Shown piece after piece: positions 26,159 to 35,120 of a stretch of 64,000 nt of DNA. The position numbers and the translations under genes are program-made. The notes below the pieces were generated by a model. The model saw only the letters and a list, made by a program, of their open reading frames with translations. It was not told the DNA's origin and did no database searches. Origin of the DNA: an uncultured beta proteobacterium (lineage in GTDB: Bacteria > Pseudomonadota > Gammaproteobacteria > Burkholderiales > Burkholderiaceae_C); NCBI GenBank assembly GCA_903830985.1, contig CAIKVZ010000164.1:1-64000 (forward strand), given 5' to 3'. Within the stretch, counting starts at the first letter, position 1. The number at the start of each line of letters is the position of its first letter.

Positions 26159-26809
26159 ATGCCCGACCGCGATCCGCAAGTCCCAGATGCGCTCTATCAG
26201 GCCCTGCCCTACCTGTACGCGGCTTGCGGCCTGCTGGCGCTCAGTCAATGGCACAGCGGGATCGGTCTCTTCAGCGGGGCCATGCTGCTGTCGTCGGGTG
26301 TCGCGGTCTGGTGGCTGCGCAGAAAACACCGATTGTCATGGCAAGCAGCCGCCGCCCAGGCCAAGACCGGCGCGGCCGAGCAGCCGCTGCGACGCGCTGC
26401 CGACCATTGCGTGCAGATCAGTTGGCGCGACTCGTTTTCCTGCGGTGACATCATCATGGACGCGCAACACAAGCGCCTGTTCGATCTGGGAAACGCCTTC
26501 ATCAACGCCGGCGTGGAACGGCAATCGAAAGCCCACCTGACGGCGCTGATGGCGGAACTGGTGGCGCAAATTTCGGCGCATTTCCTGGCCGAAACGGTCT
26601 GGCTTGCCAGGAGCGGTCGAACCGTTTCAGCCGAGCAACGTCAATTGCGTGACGCCCTGTTGGCCAAAGCGAGGCAACTGAGCGCGCAGTTCAGTCAGGG
26701 CGAAATCATCTTCAGCGAGGTCGTGGGCTTCGTCATCTACGACCTGGTGGTGAACCACGTTGTGAAGGACGCCAACGACGTAACGCATGCACACGAGCAC
26801 GGGCCATAG
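26159..26809 (+). CDS. Membrane-anchored, degenerate hemerythrin-like protein
   Basis: 216 aa. Two hydrophobic segments (about 12-31 and 36-53) anchor the protein, followed by a hemerythrin-like four-helix domain starting at ISWRDSFSCGDIIMDAQHKRLFDLGN. Of the seven usual diiron ligands, His104, His141 and Glu145 (HFLAE) and His200 can be placed, but the HxxxH pair of the third helix is missing (Gln and Arg at those positions) and the last Asp is one residue too early. It may bind a single metal or none. It lies 135 bp after the MFS gene and abuts the next gene. Confidence 0.75.
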   Translation: MPDRDPQVPDALYQALPYLYAACGLLALSQWHSGIGLFSGAMLLSSGVAVWWLRRKHRLSWQAAAAQAKTGAAEQPLRRAADHCVQISWRDSFSCGDIIMDAQHKRLFDLGNAFINAGVERQSKAHLTALMAELVAQISAHFLAETVWLARSGRTVSAEQRQLRDALLAKARQLSAQFSQGEIIFSEVVGFVIYDLVVNHVVKDANDVTHAHEHGP

Positions 26810-27759
26810 TGCATCCCGCAACCAACACGCCAGGTGCCGCCCGATCCACCTGGAGGCTGCTGCGGCAGGTCGCCAAATTGTGGTTGGATGACTACGTTCC
26901 CAGCATGGGCGCGGCGCTGGCCTACTACACCCTGTTTTCTCTGGCGCCGTTGCTGCTGATCGTGATTGCCGTGGCCGGTCTGGCCTTTGGTGAAGACGCA
27001 GCCCGTGGCGAAATCCAGGCACAAATCTCTGCCCTGATGGGACCGCGTGGCGCCAGTGCCGTGCAGGACCTGCTGACCAGCGTGCGCCAACCGACCGAAG
27101 GTGCGGCAGCGACGCTGCTGGGCGTGCTGCTGCTCCTGGCCGGCGCCACCAGCGTGTTCGGTGAATTGCAGGATTCTTTGGACCGCATCTGGCGCGTCCC
27201 CGTGCGTCAGAACACCAGCGGCTGGATTCTGCTGGTGCGCGCGCGCCTGCTGTCTTTCGGCATGATCTTGGCCATCGGCTTCCTGCTCATCGTGTCGCTG
27301 GTGCTGAGCGCCGTTTCGGCCACTGCGGGGCGTTGGTGGCAGCCACTGTTCGGCGACTGGTCCGCCTTGGCGCAAAGCGCCAACGGTCTGGCCGACTTCG
27401 TGCTGGTGGCGGTCATGTTTGCACTGATCTACAAGGTCATGCCGCGCGTGCACGTGCAATGGAAGGACGTGTGGATTGGCGCAATTTTCACGGCCCTGCT
27501 GTTCACCCTGGGCAAGTTCCTGATCGGCCTGTACGTCGGGCGCAGCGGTGTGGTCTCGGGCTTTGGTGCCGCCGGCTCGCTGGTGGTAATCCTGCTGTGG
27601 GTCTACTACTCGGCACAAATTTTTCTGGTCGGCGCCGAGTTCACCTGGGTCTTCGCCAATGCCTATGGATCGAGAAAAGACGACGGTGACAACGCTCACT
27701 CCCTGACGTGCGCTGGCGCACAGACGCCGCCGCAACGGGTGGCAACACTGCAGCCCTAG
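26809..27759 (+). CDS. YihY/BrkB-family inner-membrane protein
   Basis: 316-aa polytopic protein of the YihY (formerly ribonuclease BN-like) family, function unknown; the nuclease assignment was later given to another protein. About six helices, with family signatures MGAALAYYTLFSLAPLLLI near residue 30 and FGAAGSLVVILLWVYYSAQIF near 250. Translation probably starts at a GTG overlapping the preceding TAG (TAGTG). The C-terminal 35 residues are polar and unlike the conserved core. Confidence 0.9.
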   Translation: MHPATNTPGAARSTWRLLRQVAKLWLDDYVPSMGAALAYYTLFSLAPLLLIVIAVAGLAFGEDAARGEIQAQISALMGPRGASAVQDLLTSVRQPTEGAAATLLGVLLLLAGATSVFGELQDSLDRIWRVPVRQNTSGWILLVRARLLSFGMILAIGFLLIVSLVLSAVSATAGRWWQPLFGDWSALAQSANGLADFVLVAVMFALIYKVMPRVHVQWKDVWIGAIFTALLFTLGKFLIGLYVGRSGVVSGFGAAGSLVVILLWVYYSAQIFLVGAEFTWVFANAYGSRKDDGDNAHSLTCAGAQTPPQRVATLQP

Positions 27760-27846
27760 CAGACGCACGTGCCTTTGAGGGCACGCCTCGTTGAAACCGA
27801 CGCGCCGCTCGGCGTGCACCCTGCACCAGCCAGGATTGGAAACCTC

Positions 27847-29286
27847 ATGCATGCACGCTTCAAACGTTGGCTCGTAGCCGGGCTCGCGCCCCTGCTGGCC
27901 ATCCTGTTCCTGCTGGGCGCGCCGCCACAAGCGGCCTTTGCTCAGAACGCCCAGGACTTCAGTCAACAGGAACTCGACCAGATGCTGGCGCCAATTGCCC
28001 TCTATCCGGACGCCTTGCTGTCGCAAATCCTGATGGCATCGACCTACCCGACGGAAGTGGTTGAGGCCGAACGTTGGTCGCTGGCCAACCCGAGGCTGCG
28101 CGGCGCTCAGGCAGCGCAGGCGGTGGAGCGCAACGACTGGGATCCCAGCGTCAAGTCGCTCGTGGCCTTCCCGCAAATCCTGCGCATGATGGGCAACAAA
28201 CTGAGCTGGACCGAACGTCTGGGTGACGCCTTCCTGGCGCAAGAAGACCAGGTCATGGACACGGTGCAGGCCCTGCGCCACCGCGCCGAGGTGGCAGGCA
28301 ACCTGCGCTCCAACGACCTGATGCGGATCGACTCGCAAGGCGAGTACATCAGCATCTACCAGGCCGATCCGCTCATCGCCTATGAGCCGTACTACAACGC
28401 CTCGGTGGTCTACGGTACCTGGTGGTGGCCCCAGTCTCCCCCGGTCTATTGGGCACCATGGGCGGGCTACAGCGTGCGCCCCGGTTTCGGTAGCGGCTTC
28501 CTCTGGGGCGCCGGCATTACCCTGGGCACGCAGTACTTCTTCGGCAACTTTGACTGGCGCCAACGCCATGTGAACGTGGTGAACGTGCAAAACAGCTACA
28601 TCGTGCGCGACACGCGCTATGCACCGCTGGCACCGCGCAACTGGCAACACGCGCCGGAACATCGCCGTGGTGCGCCGTACAGGGCGCCTGCTACCCGTGC
28701 ACGATTTGCCGGACCGGCCAAACCTGCTGCGCAGCGCAACGACTTCCGCGGCCACGTGCAGCCCGGGTCCGCCGTCCCCGTAGCGCCCCGACCTGCACAA
28801 GCTCGACCCGAGCGGACCCGACCCACGATCGTCGCGCCCGGCGCACACCCCGCAGTGCCCGTTCCCACCCGCCCGGAGGTTCGCGCCAACAAGCGCCCCT
28901 CGACCGCGCCATTACGGCCTGACGGCACCGCCGGCGGACGCGCCGCGACCGGGCCGGAGGCCAGGCCCGCCGCAGCACCGCGCACCCCATCCTCGCCTGC
29001 AGCAGCGCGCCCTCATGCCCTGGAAAACATCGGTCAGGCTGATGCCGCGCGCCAAGCGAGCGAGCGCGGCCACGCCAGCCGGCAAAACGCAGCGCCAGCC
29101 GCGAAGGTCCAGCGACCTGCCCCCGCAGCGCAACAAGCTACGCCAGCGCGTGCTGCACCGCCACAACGCCCGCCAGCAGCAGCGCGCGCAGCACCGCCGC
29201 AGCGCGCACCCGAGGCCGCACGCGTTGCGCCCGCAGGCAAGCCCGCTGAAGCGCCGAATAAAGGCAAAGGACGTGCCGAAAAATGA
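27847..29286 (+). CDS. DUF3300 envelope protein with Ala/Pro/Arg-rich tail
   Basis: 479 aa. A signal peptide (cleavage after AAFAQ near residue 29) is followed by the conserved DUF3300 domain (about 35-240: LDQMLAPIALYPDALLSQILM, WDPSVKSLVAFP, ENLG-like WTERLGDAFLAQ). Residues from about 285 to the end are low-complexity Ala/Pro/Arg/Gln, probably disordered and able to touch the cell wall or DNA nonspecifically. The start at 27847 is chosen for the signal peptide and AGGA upstream. It is followed directly by its usual partner, a DUF2950 gene. Biological role unknown. Confidence 0.88.
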   Translation: MHARFKRWLVAGLAPLLAILFLLGAPPQAAFAQNAQDFSQQELDQMLAPIALYPDALLSQILMASTYPTEVVEAERWSLANPRLRGAQAAQAVERNDWDPSVKSLVAFPQILRMMGNKLSWTERLGDAFLAQEDQVMDTVQALRHRAEVAGNLRSNDLMRIDSQGEYISIYQADPLIAYEPYYNASVVYGTWWWPQSPPVYWAPWAGYSVRPGFGSGFLWGAGITLGTQYFFGNFDWRQRHVNVVNVQNSYIVRDTRYAPLAPRNWQHAPEHRRGAPYRAPATRARFAGPAKPAAQRNDFRGHVQPGSAVPVAPRPAQARPERTRPTIVAPGAHPAVPVPTRPEVRANKRPSTAPLRPDGTAGGRAATGPEARPAAAPRTPSSPAAARPHALENIGQADAARQASERGHASRQNAAPAAKVQRPAPAAQQATPARAAPPQRPPAAARAAPPQRAPEAARVAPAGKPAEAPNKGKGRAEK

Positions 29287-29327
29287 TGCGCCATCGCCCG
29301 CCTCCATTCCAACCTTTTGGGGAAACC

Positions 29328-30296
29328 ATGTTGAACACCCTCTTGCCTTTGCACGCACGCGCCCTGCGCCGCGGGCCCGCGTGGCGGCTTGCCTTGGGCG
29401 TCCTGACCCTGGCCAGTCTGCTGGCCCTGCCGCCGTGCGCTGCGGCAGCACAGCGCAGCTTTGACTCCCCCGAGGCCGGCGCGGCGGCCCTGGCCGACGC
29501 CGTGCGAAGCAATGACAGCGCGGCCCTGCGCGCCATCTTCGGCAGCGGCAAACTGGTCAGCTCCGGCGACCCGGTGGCCGACGCCGCCAGCCGCGCCGCC
29601 TTCCTGGTGGCCTACACCCAGGGGCACCGCATCGTCCCCGATGGCCGGCAGGCAGAACTGCGCCTGGGCGAACAAGCCTGGCCCATGCCTATTCCACTGG
29701 TCCAGGGCCCGGCAGGACGCTGGCGCTTTGATACCCGCCGGGGGGAAACCGAAGTCCTGTCGCGGCGCATTGGCCGCAACGAACTGGCGGCGATCCAGGT
29801 GTGCCTGGCCATCGTCGATGCGCAACGCGAATTTGCGGCGCGGGATTCGGGCGGCGACGGCCTGCGCGAGTACGCGACCAAAATGATGAGCACGGCCGGG
29901 CAGCGTGATGGCCTGTATTGGCCGACCGCCGCGGACGAAGCACTGAGCCCTCTGGGCCCGATGCTGGCGGCGGCGGCGCAGGATGGCTACCTGAGCCCGA
30001 ACACCGGTTCGCTGGAGCCCTACCAGGGATATTTCTACAAGATCCTGACGCGCCAAGGAGCCGACGCGGTCGGAGGTAGCTACGACTATGTTGTCGATGG
30101 TCAGATGGTCGGCGGCTTTGCCGTGCTGGCCTGGCCGGCGCGCTATGCGGCCTCCGGCATCATGAGCTTCATCGTGAACCAGGACGGCCGCGTTTATCAG
30201 AAGAATCTCGGGCACAAGACCTCGGCCGTGACCACCGCGCTGAGCAGCTTCAACCCCGACGCCTCCTGGAAACGCGTGGCCGAAGACGCCAAGTAA
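29328..30296 (+). CDS. DUF2950 periplasmic protein
   Basis: 322 aa with a signal peptide (about 1-41 ending AAAAQ) and the DUF2950 domain: FDSPEAGAAALADAVRSND, LIRQIGRNEL-like LSRRIGRNELAAI, and GYFYKILTRQG near residue 245. An ATG at 29283 overlaps the DUF3300 stop, but GGGGA sits ideally before 29328. The DUF3300-DUF2950 pair recurs in many proteobacteria, so the two proteins probably act together in the envelope; the activity is unknown. Convergent with the chemoreceptor gene. Confidence 0.88.
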   Translation: MLNTLLPLHARALRRGPAWRLALGVLTLASLLALPPCAAAAQRSFDSPEAGAAALADAVRSNDSAALRAIFGSGKLVSSGDPVADAASRAAFLVAYTQGHRIVPDGRQAELRLGEQAWPMPIPLVQGPAGRWRFDTRRGETEVLSRRIGRNELAAIQVCLAIVDAQREFAARDSGGDGLREYATKMMSTAGQRDGLYWPTAADEALSPLGPMLAAAAQDGYLSPNTGSLEPYQGYFYKILTRQGADAVGGSYDYVVDGQMVGGFAVLAWPARYAASGIMSFIVNQDGRVYQKNLGHKTSAVTTALSSFNPDASWKRVAEDAK

Positions 30297-30321
30297 CGCC
30301 TCCGGGCCGGCCTCCGAGGAC

Positions 30322-32058
30322 CTAGAAGCTTTCCCAGTCGGAATCGCCACCCGCATTGGGTTTTGGCGGCGCCACTTTGGGAGCCGGGGCCGAGAGAGAC
30401 CGGGACATCGCCGGTCGGGCGGGCGCCAGGCTGCGCCGCACAGCCGGCGCGGCAAGCGGTCGACTGGCAGGCGGGCGCATGGGGCTACGCGCTGTCGCAA
30501 ACTGGCCCGACGCGCCCGCCACCTTGAACACGGCAACGGCTTGCACCAGACCACCGGCCTGGCTTTTAAGGCTTTCCGCGGCGGCGGCCATCTGTTCGAC
30601 CAGCGCAGCGTTTTGTTGCGTGGTTTGATCCAGGCTGGTGATGGCTTCGCCCACCTGCGCCACGCCCAGGCTTTGCTCCTGGCTGGAGGCGCTGATCTCG
30701 CCCATGATGTCGGTGACGCGGCGAATGCTGCTGACCACCTCCTGCATGGTGGCGCCGGCCTGGTCCACCAGCACCGTGCCCTGGCCGACGCGGTCCACAC
30801 TGGCCGAAATGAGTGCCTTGATTTCCTTGGCCGCTTCGGCGCTGCGCCCAGCCAGGTTGCGCACCTCGCTGGCGACCACGGCAAAGCCGCGGCCCTGCTC
30901 GCCGGCGCGCGCCGCTTCCACTGCGGCGTTGAGTGCCAGGATATTGGTCTGGAAGGCGATGCCGTCGATCACGCTGATGATGTCGGAGATCTTGCGCGAG
31001 GCGTCGTTGATGCCCTTCATGGTCTGCACCACCTGGCCCACGACATCGCCGCCCTTGATGGCCACACTGCTCGCGCTGATGGCAAGCTGGTTTGCCTGGC
31101 GCGCGTTGTCGGCGTTTTGCCGCACCGTGGAACCCAGTTCTTCCATCGAGGCCGCCGTTTGTTCCAGCGCGCTGGCCTGGCTCTCGGTGCGACTGGACAG
31201 GTCCTGATTGCCCGAAGCGATTTCCGCGCTGGCCGTGGCCACGCCGTCCGACCCCTGGCGCACGGTGGACACCAGGGCCGCCAGGCTGGCCTGCATTGCG
31301 GCCAGGGCGCGCATCAGGGTGGCAATTTCGTCCGTGCCGTCGGTGTCGATGGCGTGCGTCAGATCGCCCTGCGACACCGCATCGGCAATGGCCACGGCGC
31401 GCAGCAGCGGGCGCGTGACGCTGCGCACCACCCACAGGCCGGCCGCCACGCCGAGCAGCGCCGCCAGCAGGCCCATGCCCAACGCCAGCAGCCTTGTCGA
31501 AGCAATCAGCTGGCCGTTTTCCGCACCCGTGGCCTGCACCTTGCTAACCTGCCGGGCGTCGAGTTTGCCCAGCGCGGCCAGGAAAGGAGCCAGCATGGGA
31601 ATCATCTCTTCGTCCGCCGCAAAGGTGGCCTCGGCCTGCTTGCCGCCCAGCACCAAACCGACAATCCGCTTCACGCCGGCCACATAGCTGCCGTGGCGCT
31701 TGCGCGCATCAGCCACCAGCGCAGCATCGTCCGGCGACGCCGCCAGGGACAGCTCCAGCCCCTCCAGGCCCTTGGCGATGCGGGTATCGCGCTCGCCTAT
31801 TTCCTTCACCAGCTTGGCCTGCTGCTCAGTGCTGGAGGACACCAGGATCACCATGCTGGCAATCGCATTGTCCTTGGCCAGCAAGTGGATTTCCGATACC
31901 TGAGCCTGCAACTGCACGCCGTCGCCCATGGCGCTGGAGTTGGCCGAGGTGCGTGCCAGGCTGATCAGCACCGCCGCTACCAGCACGGCAATGGTCACAA
32001 CCACCACGCCAAAGCCCAGGCCGACGCGCATCCCTATCTTCAGGTCAGGCAACTTCAT
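30322..32058 (-). CDS. Methyl-accepting chemotaxis protein with C-terminal tether
   Basis: 578-aa transmembrane chemoreceptor. Helix 1 lies at about 10-34, a periplasmic four-helix-bundle ligand domain at 35-185, helix 2 at 188-211, HAMP at 212-265, and the methylated coiled coil with the hairpin tip [20 protein letters not shown] near 370 that binds CheA and CheW. The Pro/Ala-rich tail ends in DWESF, a variant of the xWExF pentapeptide that recruits CheR and CheB. The second of two close ATGs (32058) is best spaced from GGAG. The gene upstream encodes a free helical protein that may share its sensing role. Confidence 0.94.
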   Translation of the reverse strand: MKLPDLKIGMRVGLGFGVVVVTIAVLVAAVLISLARTSANSSAMGDGVQLQAQVSEIHLLAKDNAIASMVILVSSSTEQQAKLVKEIGERDTRIAKGLEGLELSLAASPDDAALVADARKRHGSYVAGVKRIVGLVLGGKQAEATFAADEEMIPMLAPFLAALGKLDARQVSKVQATGAENGQLIASTRLLALGMGLLAALLGVAAGLWVVRSVTRPLLRAVAIADAVSQGDLTHAIDTDGTDEIATLMRALAAMQASLAALVSTVRQGSDGVATASAEIASGNQDLSSRTESQASALEQTAASMEELGSTVRQNADNARQANQLAISASSVAIKGGDVVGQVVQTMKGINDASRKISDIISVIDGIAFQTNILALNAAVEAARAGEQGRGFAVVASEVRNLAGRSAEAAKEIKALISASVDRVGQGTVLVDQAGATMQEVVSSIRRVTDIMGEISASSQEQSLGVAQVGEAITSLDQTTQQNAALVEQMAAAAESLKSQAGGLVQAVAVFKVAGASGQFATARSPMRPPASRPLAAPAVRRSLAPARPAMSRSLSAPAPKVAPPKPNAGGDSDWESF

Positions 32059-32159
32059 GCTCATGCTCCGGTTTCAATCGAGTGAAAAGACAAACTGTGT
32101 GGCCCGCGCTCACCCTGGCCGACCATGAGGCGGAACGACGCTACGCGCGCCGGAAACGA

Positions 32160-32570
32160 TCAACCGCCCAGGTCACCCACGATCTGCTGGCACTTGGTGT
32201 AGCGCTCTTTCTGGATGCCACCGGCGAGCTTGCGCGCTTCGTCGTCCTTGCCAGCGAGAATGGCGGGCACCAGTTCCACTTCACGGGTCTTCTTGAAGGC
32301 GTTCCAGGCCTCGACCATTTCCTTGAACTGCGCCTCTTTGCCGGCCGGAGCCTTCATCTTGGCCAGGTGCGCGCTCACCGCGTCGGCCGTGGCCTTGACG
32401 ATCTTTTGCTGGTCGGCGCCACGTTTGTCCTTGTTCGTCATCAGGGTGATGAGCGACTCGCGGGCCGCACTCAATTCGGTGCGCAGATCCGAGAATTCGT
32501 TGGCATTGGCCCAGGAAGTGGCGGTCATGGCAAGCAGCGCCACGAAAAATGATGCAAGTAATTTTTTCAT
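32160..32570 (-). CDS. Secreted four-helix-bundle-like protein
   Basis: 136 aa. A clear signal peptide (MKKLLASFFVALLAMTATSWANA) is followed by an almost entirely helical, Lys/Glu-rich mature part (NEFSDLRTELSAARESL, then EAWNAFKKTREVELVPAIL, then GGIQKERYTKCQQIV). The pattern resembles the periplasmic ligand-binding bundle of chemoreceptors, without membrane anchor. There is no CxxCH, so it is not a cytochrome. It lies 101 bp upstream of the chemoreceptor gene on the same strand. Function unknown; a soluble co-sensor is a hypothesis. The ribosome site is poor. Confidence 0.65.
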   Translation of the reverse strand: MKKLLASFFVALLAMTATSWANANEFSDLRTELSAARESLITLMTNKDKRGADQQKIVKATADAVSAHLAKMKAPAGKEAQFKEMVEAWNAFKKTREVELVPAILAGKDDEARKLAGGIQKERYTKCQQIVGDLGG

Positions 32571-32880
32571 GATGGGGGTAAAGGGCGTGAATGGTTGAAC
32601 GTGCCAGCTTAGGGAACAGTCAAAACGCCTGCAAAGCGTCGGCGGGGACTCGGCTGACGGCCTCATTGTAGGCGCCAAAATGGCGCGTCCAAATGGCACG
32701 GTCAGCCAGGCCCACCAGCGCTGGACACGGCACGCATACGGGCCACAGCAACCCCAGGCCCAAACATAATCGTTACCCTTCGAAGGTCAGGTGCAATGGA
32801 TGGTGCGAAAATGCCGAGGTTCGCCAGATGAAGGCGGCAAAGCCCCCGCCTGCTGCGTTTGCGCCAATTTGACAAGGACC

Positions 32881-34155
32881 ATGATGAAACGAGTTGATGA
32901 TTTCCGCCTGAAGTTCGGCAAAAGGGAGTTGGTGCCGATCGTCATAGGCGGGATGGGCGTGGACATTTCCACGGCCGAACTGGCGCTGGAAGCAGCGCGC
33001 CTGGGCGGCATTGGCCATATTTCAGACGCCCTGATCCACGACGTTTCTGACCGGCGCTTTGACACCGAGTTCGTCAAGACCAAAACCAAGTTCTACAAAG
33101 CCAACATCGACAACTCGGACAAGTCCATCATCAAGTTTGACCTGGACCGGTTGGCCGAAGCGACCAAGCTGCATGTCGGACGTACCATGGAAGCCAAGCG
33201 CGGCGAGGGCATGGTGTTTGTCAACTGCATGGAAAAGCTCACCATGAATTCACCGCGCGACACCTTGCAGGTGCGGCTGAACTCGGCGTTGGACGCAGGC
33301 ATCGACGGCATCACCCTGAGCGCCGGCCTGCACCTGGGCTCCTTCGGCCTGATGGCCGAGCACCCGCGCTTTCACGACGCCAAGCTGGGGATCATCGTGT
33401 CCTCGGTGCGCGCCCTGCAACTGTTTTTGCGCAAGAACGCGCGCCTGAACCGCCTGCCCGACTTTGTGGTGATTGAAGGCCCGCTGGCCGGCGGCCACCT
33501 GGGTTTTGGCCTGGACTGGGCCAAATACGACCTGGCGACGATCGTGGCCGAAGTCGCTGCCTACCTCAAGGCCGAGCAGCTCGACATTCCGCTGATTGCC
33601 GCCGGCGGCATCTTCACCGGCGGCGACGCCGTGTCCTTTCTGGAGCTGGGCGCCGCTGGCGTGCAGGTGGCGACACGCTTTACCGTGGCGAGCGAATGCG
33701 GGCTGCCCGGCAAGGTGCAGCAGGAGTACTTCAAGGCAAGCGAAGAAGACATCATCGTGAACACCGTGTCGCCCACCGGTTACCCCATGCGCATGCTGCG
33801 CAACACACCGGCCATCGGCTCCGGCATCCGTCCGAATTGCGAGGCCTACGGCTACCTGCTCGACGGCGCGGGCCACTGCGCCTACATCACGGCGTACAAC
33901 GAACAGCTCGCCCTGCATCCGGACGGCAAGAACATTTCGGTCGTGGACAAGACCTGTTTGTGCACCCATATGCGCAACTACAACTGCTGGACCTGCGGCT
34001 CCAGCACTTACCGCCTGAAAGACACGACGCTGCGCCTGCCCGACGGCAGCTATATGCCGCTGAGCGCGGAGCACATCTTTCACGATTACCAGTTCAGTCT
34101 GGGCCAGCAAATCGCCCTGCCCGAGGTCGTTCCGACCGAAGGCGTTCCCGCCTGA
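32881..34155 (+). CDS. Nitronate monooxygenase-like FMN protein with Cys-rich tail
   Basis: 424 aa; TIM-barrel flavoprotein of the NMO/2-nitropropane dioxygenase family (PIVIGGMGVDIST near residue 18, VIEGPLAGGHLGFG near 197, PLIAAGGIFTGGDAV near 236, GVQVATRF near 260). NMO enzymes oxidise nitronates; related barrels include enoyl reductases. The sequence is longer than the core family and ends in a segment holding four closely spaced cysteines (TCLCTHMRNYNCWTCGS near 358-374), suggesting a metal or iron-sulfur site. ATGs at 32881 and 32884 both follow AAGGA. The catalytic His of class I NMO is not obvious. Confidence 0.8.
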   Translation: MMKRVDDFRLKFGKRELVPIVIGGMGVDISTAELALEAARLGGIGHISDALIHDVSDRRFDTEFVKTKTKFYKANIDNSDKSIIKFDLDRLAEATKLHVGRTMEAKRGEGMVFVNCMEKLTMNSPRDTLQVRLNSALDAGIDGITLSAGLHLGSFGLMAEHPRFHDAKLGIIVSSVRALQLFLRKNARLNRLPDFVVIEGPLAGGHLGFGLDWAKYDLATIVAEVAAYLKAEQLDIPLIAAGGIFTGGDAVSFLELGAAGVQVATRFTVASECGLPGKVQQEYFKASEEDIIVNTVSPTGYPMRMLRNTPAIGSGIRPNCEAYGYLLDGAGHCAYITAYNEQLALHPDGKNISVVDKTCLCTHMRNYNCWTCGSSTYRLKDTTLRLPDGSYMPLSAEHIFHDYQFSLGQQIALPEVVPTEGVPA

Positions 34156-34181
34156 ATGGATTGGCCTGACGGAGTTACACC

Positions 34182-34562
34182 ATGAATCCGGTTCACCCGA
34201 CAGATTTACGCAACTTTTCGCGCATTGCTTTTCACACCGATGCCCGACTGCATCTGTCGCACGGTGTGCACACCGTGCACCTGCTGGACCTGGCACTCAA
34301 GGGCGCACTGGTGGAGGCGCTCGACCCCTTCCCTGTATCCCTGGGCGACGTCTGCTCACTGGTGCTGCCGTTGCAGGAAGGCGGCGAAAAAATCGTCATG
34401 AAGGGCGCGGTAGTGCACCTGCAGGGGCCGCGCATCGGCCTGGAGTGCCAGCACATCGACGTAGACAGCCTGACCAGCCTGCGCCGACTGGTGGAGTTGA
34501 ACCTGGGCGACGCCAGCCTGGTCGATCGCGAACTGTCGCATCTGTTCAAGCTCGAAACCTGA
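34182..34562 (+). CDS. PilZ-domain protein
   Basis: 126 aa, one PilZ domain for binding cyclic di-GMP. The RxxxR motif is intact (RNFSR, residues 10-14). The second motif D/NxSxxG reads DLALKG, with Ala for Ser. No other domain, so it probably acts as a free adaptor. GGAG precedes the start. It lies 26 bp after the NMO-like gene. Targets might be the Tad pilus or motility, which cannot be decided here. Confidence 0.85.
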   Translation: MNPVHPTDLRNFSRIAFHTDARLHLSHGVHTVHLLDLALKGALVEALDPFPVSLGDVCSLVLPLQEGGEKIVMKGAVVHLQGPRIGLECQHIDVDSLTSLRRLVELNLGDASLVDRELSHLFKLET

Positions 34563-34633
34563 GCCAAGTCCGGAACTCCCGGCCAGCCAACAGGTCCAAA
34601 GGGCTACGTTGTTTGCTTCAAAAGGGGTCTGCC

Positions 34634-35113
34634 ATGCGCATGTGCTTCACCAAGCTGGTTTTGTGCACCTTCGTCTGCCTGGGTGCGTTGGCGGCGAAGG
34701 CAGCGCCGCAGGTCAACGTCAGCTTCATTGAACCGGAAAAATTCACCGACTTGCAGAGTACCTGGCTGCGCGACGCCGACTTGCTCTCAGTCCTGAGCGA
34801 GCACCTGCAAATGCTCGGTCAAAAGCACCTGGGCGAGACGCAAGTGCTGAACATCGCCATCACCGACATCGACCTGGCTGGAAGTCTGGAATACCACTGG
34901 CGCCTCTCGCCCCTGCGTGTGATGCGCGATATCAGCTCACCACGCATCAGCCTGCGCTGGCGCCTGGGTTTGACCGACGCGATGACCGAGGTCACGCTGC
35001 GCGACATGGCCTACCTGTCGCGCATCAATCGCTACCCGGACGGCGACCCGCTGCGCTATGAAAAATTGATGCTCGACGACTGGTTCAAGCGCACTTTTCC
35101 CACGCCCAAATAG
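34634..35113 (+). CDS. DUF3016 secreted protein
   Basis: 159 aa with a signal peptide (cleavage near AAKAA, residue 21) and the DUF3016 domain: VSFIEPEKFTD, LPAGQ-like QKHLGETQVLNIAITDIDLAG, and a C-terminal YLSRINRYPDGDPLRYEK. Function unknown; members are found in many proteobacteria. The start is the ATG at 34634 that opens the signal peptide. It ends 7 bp before the convergent CYTH-CHAD gene. Confidence 0.85.
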   Translation: MRMCFTKLVLCTFVCLGALAAKAAPQVNVSFIEPEKFTDLQSTWLRDADLLSVLSEHLQMLGQKHLGETQVLNIAITDIDLAGSLEYHWRLSPLRVMRDISSPRISLRWRLGLTDAMTEVTLRDMAYLSRINRYPDGDPLRYEKLMLDDWFKRTFPTPK

Positions 35114-35120
35114 CGCCACT

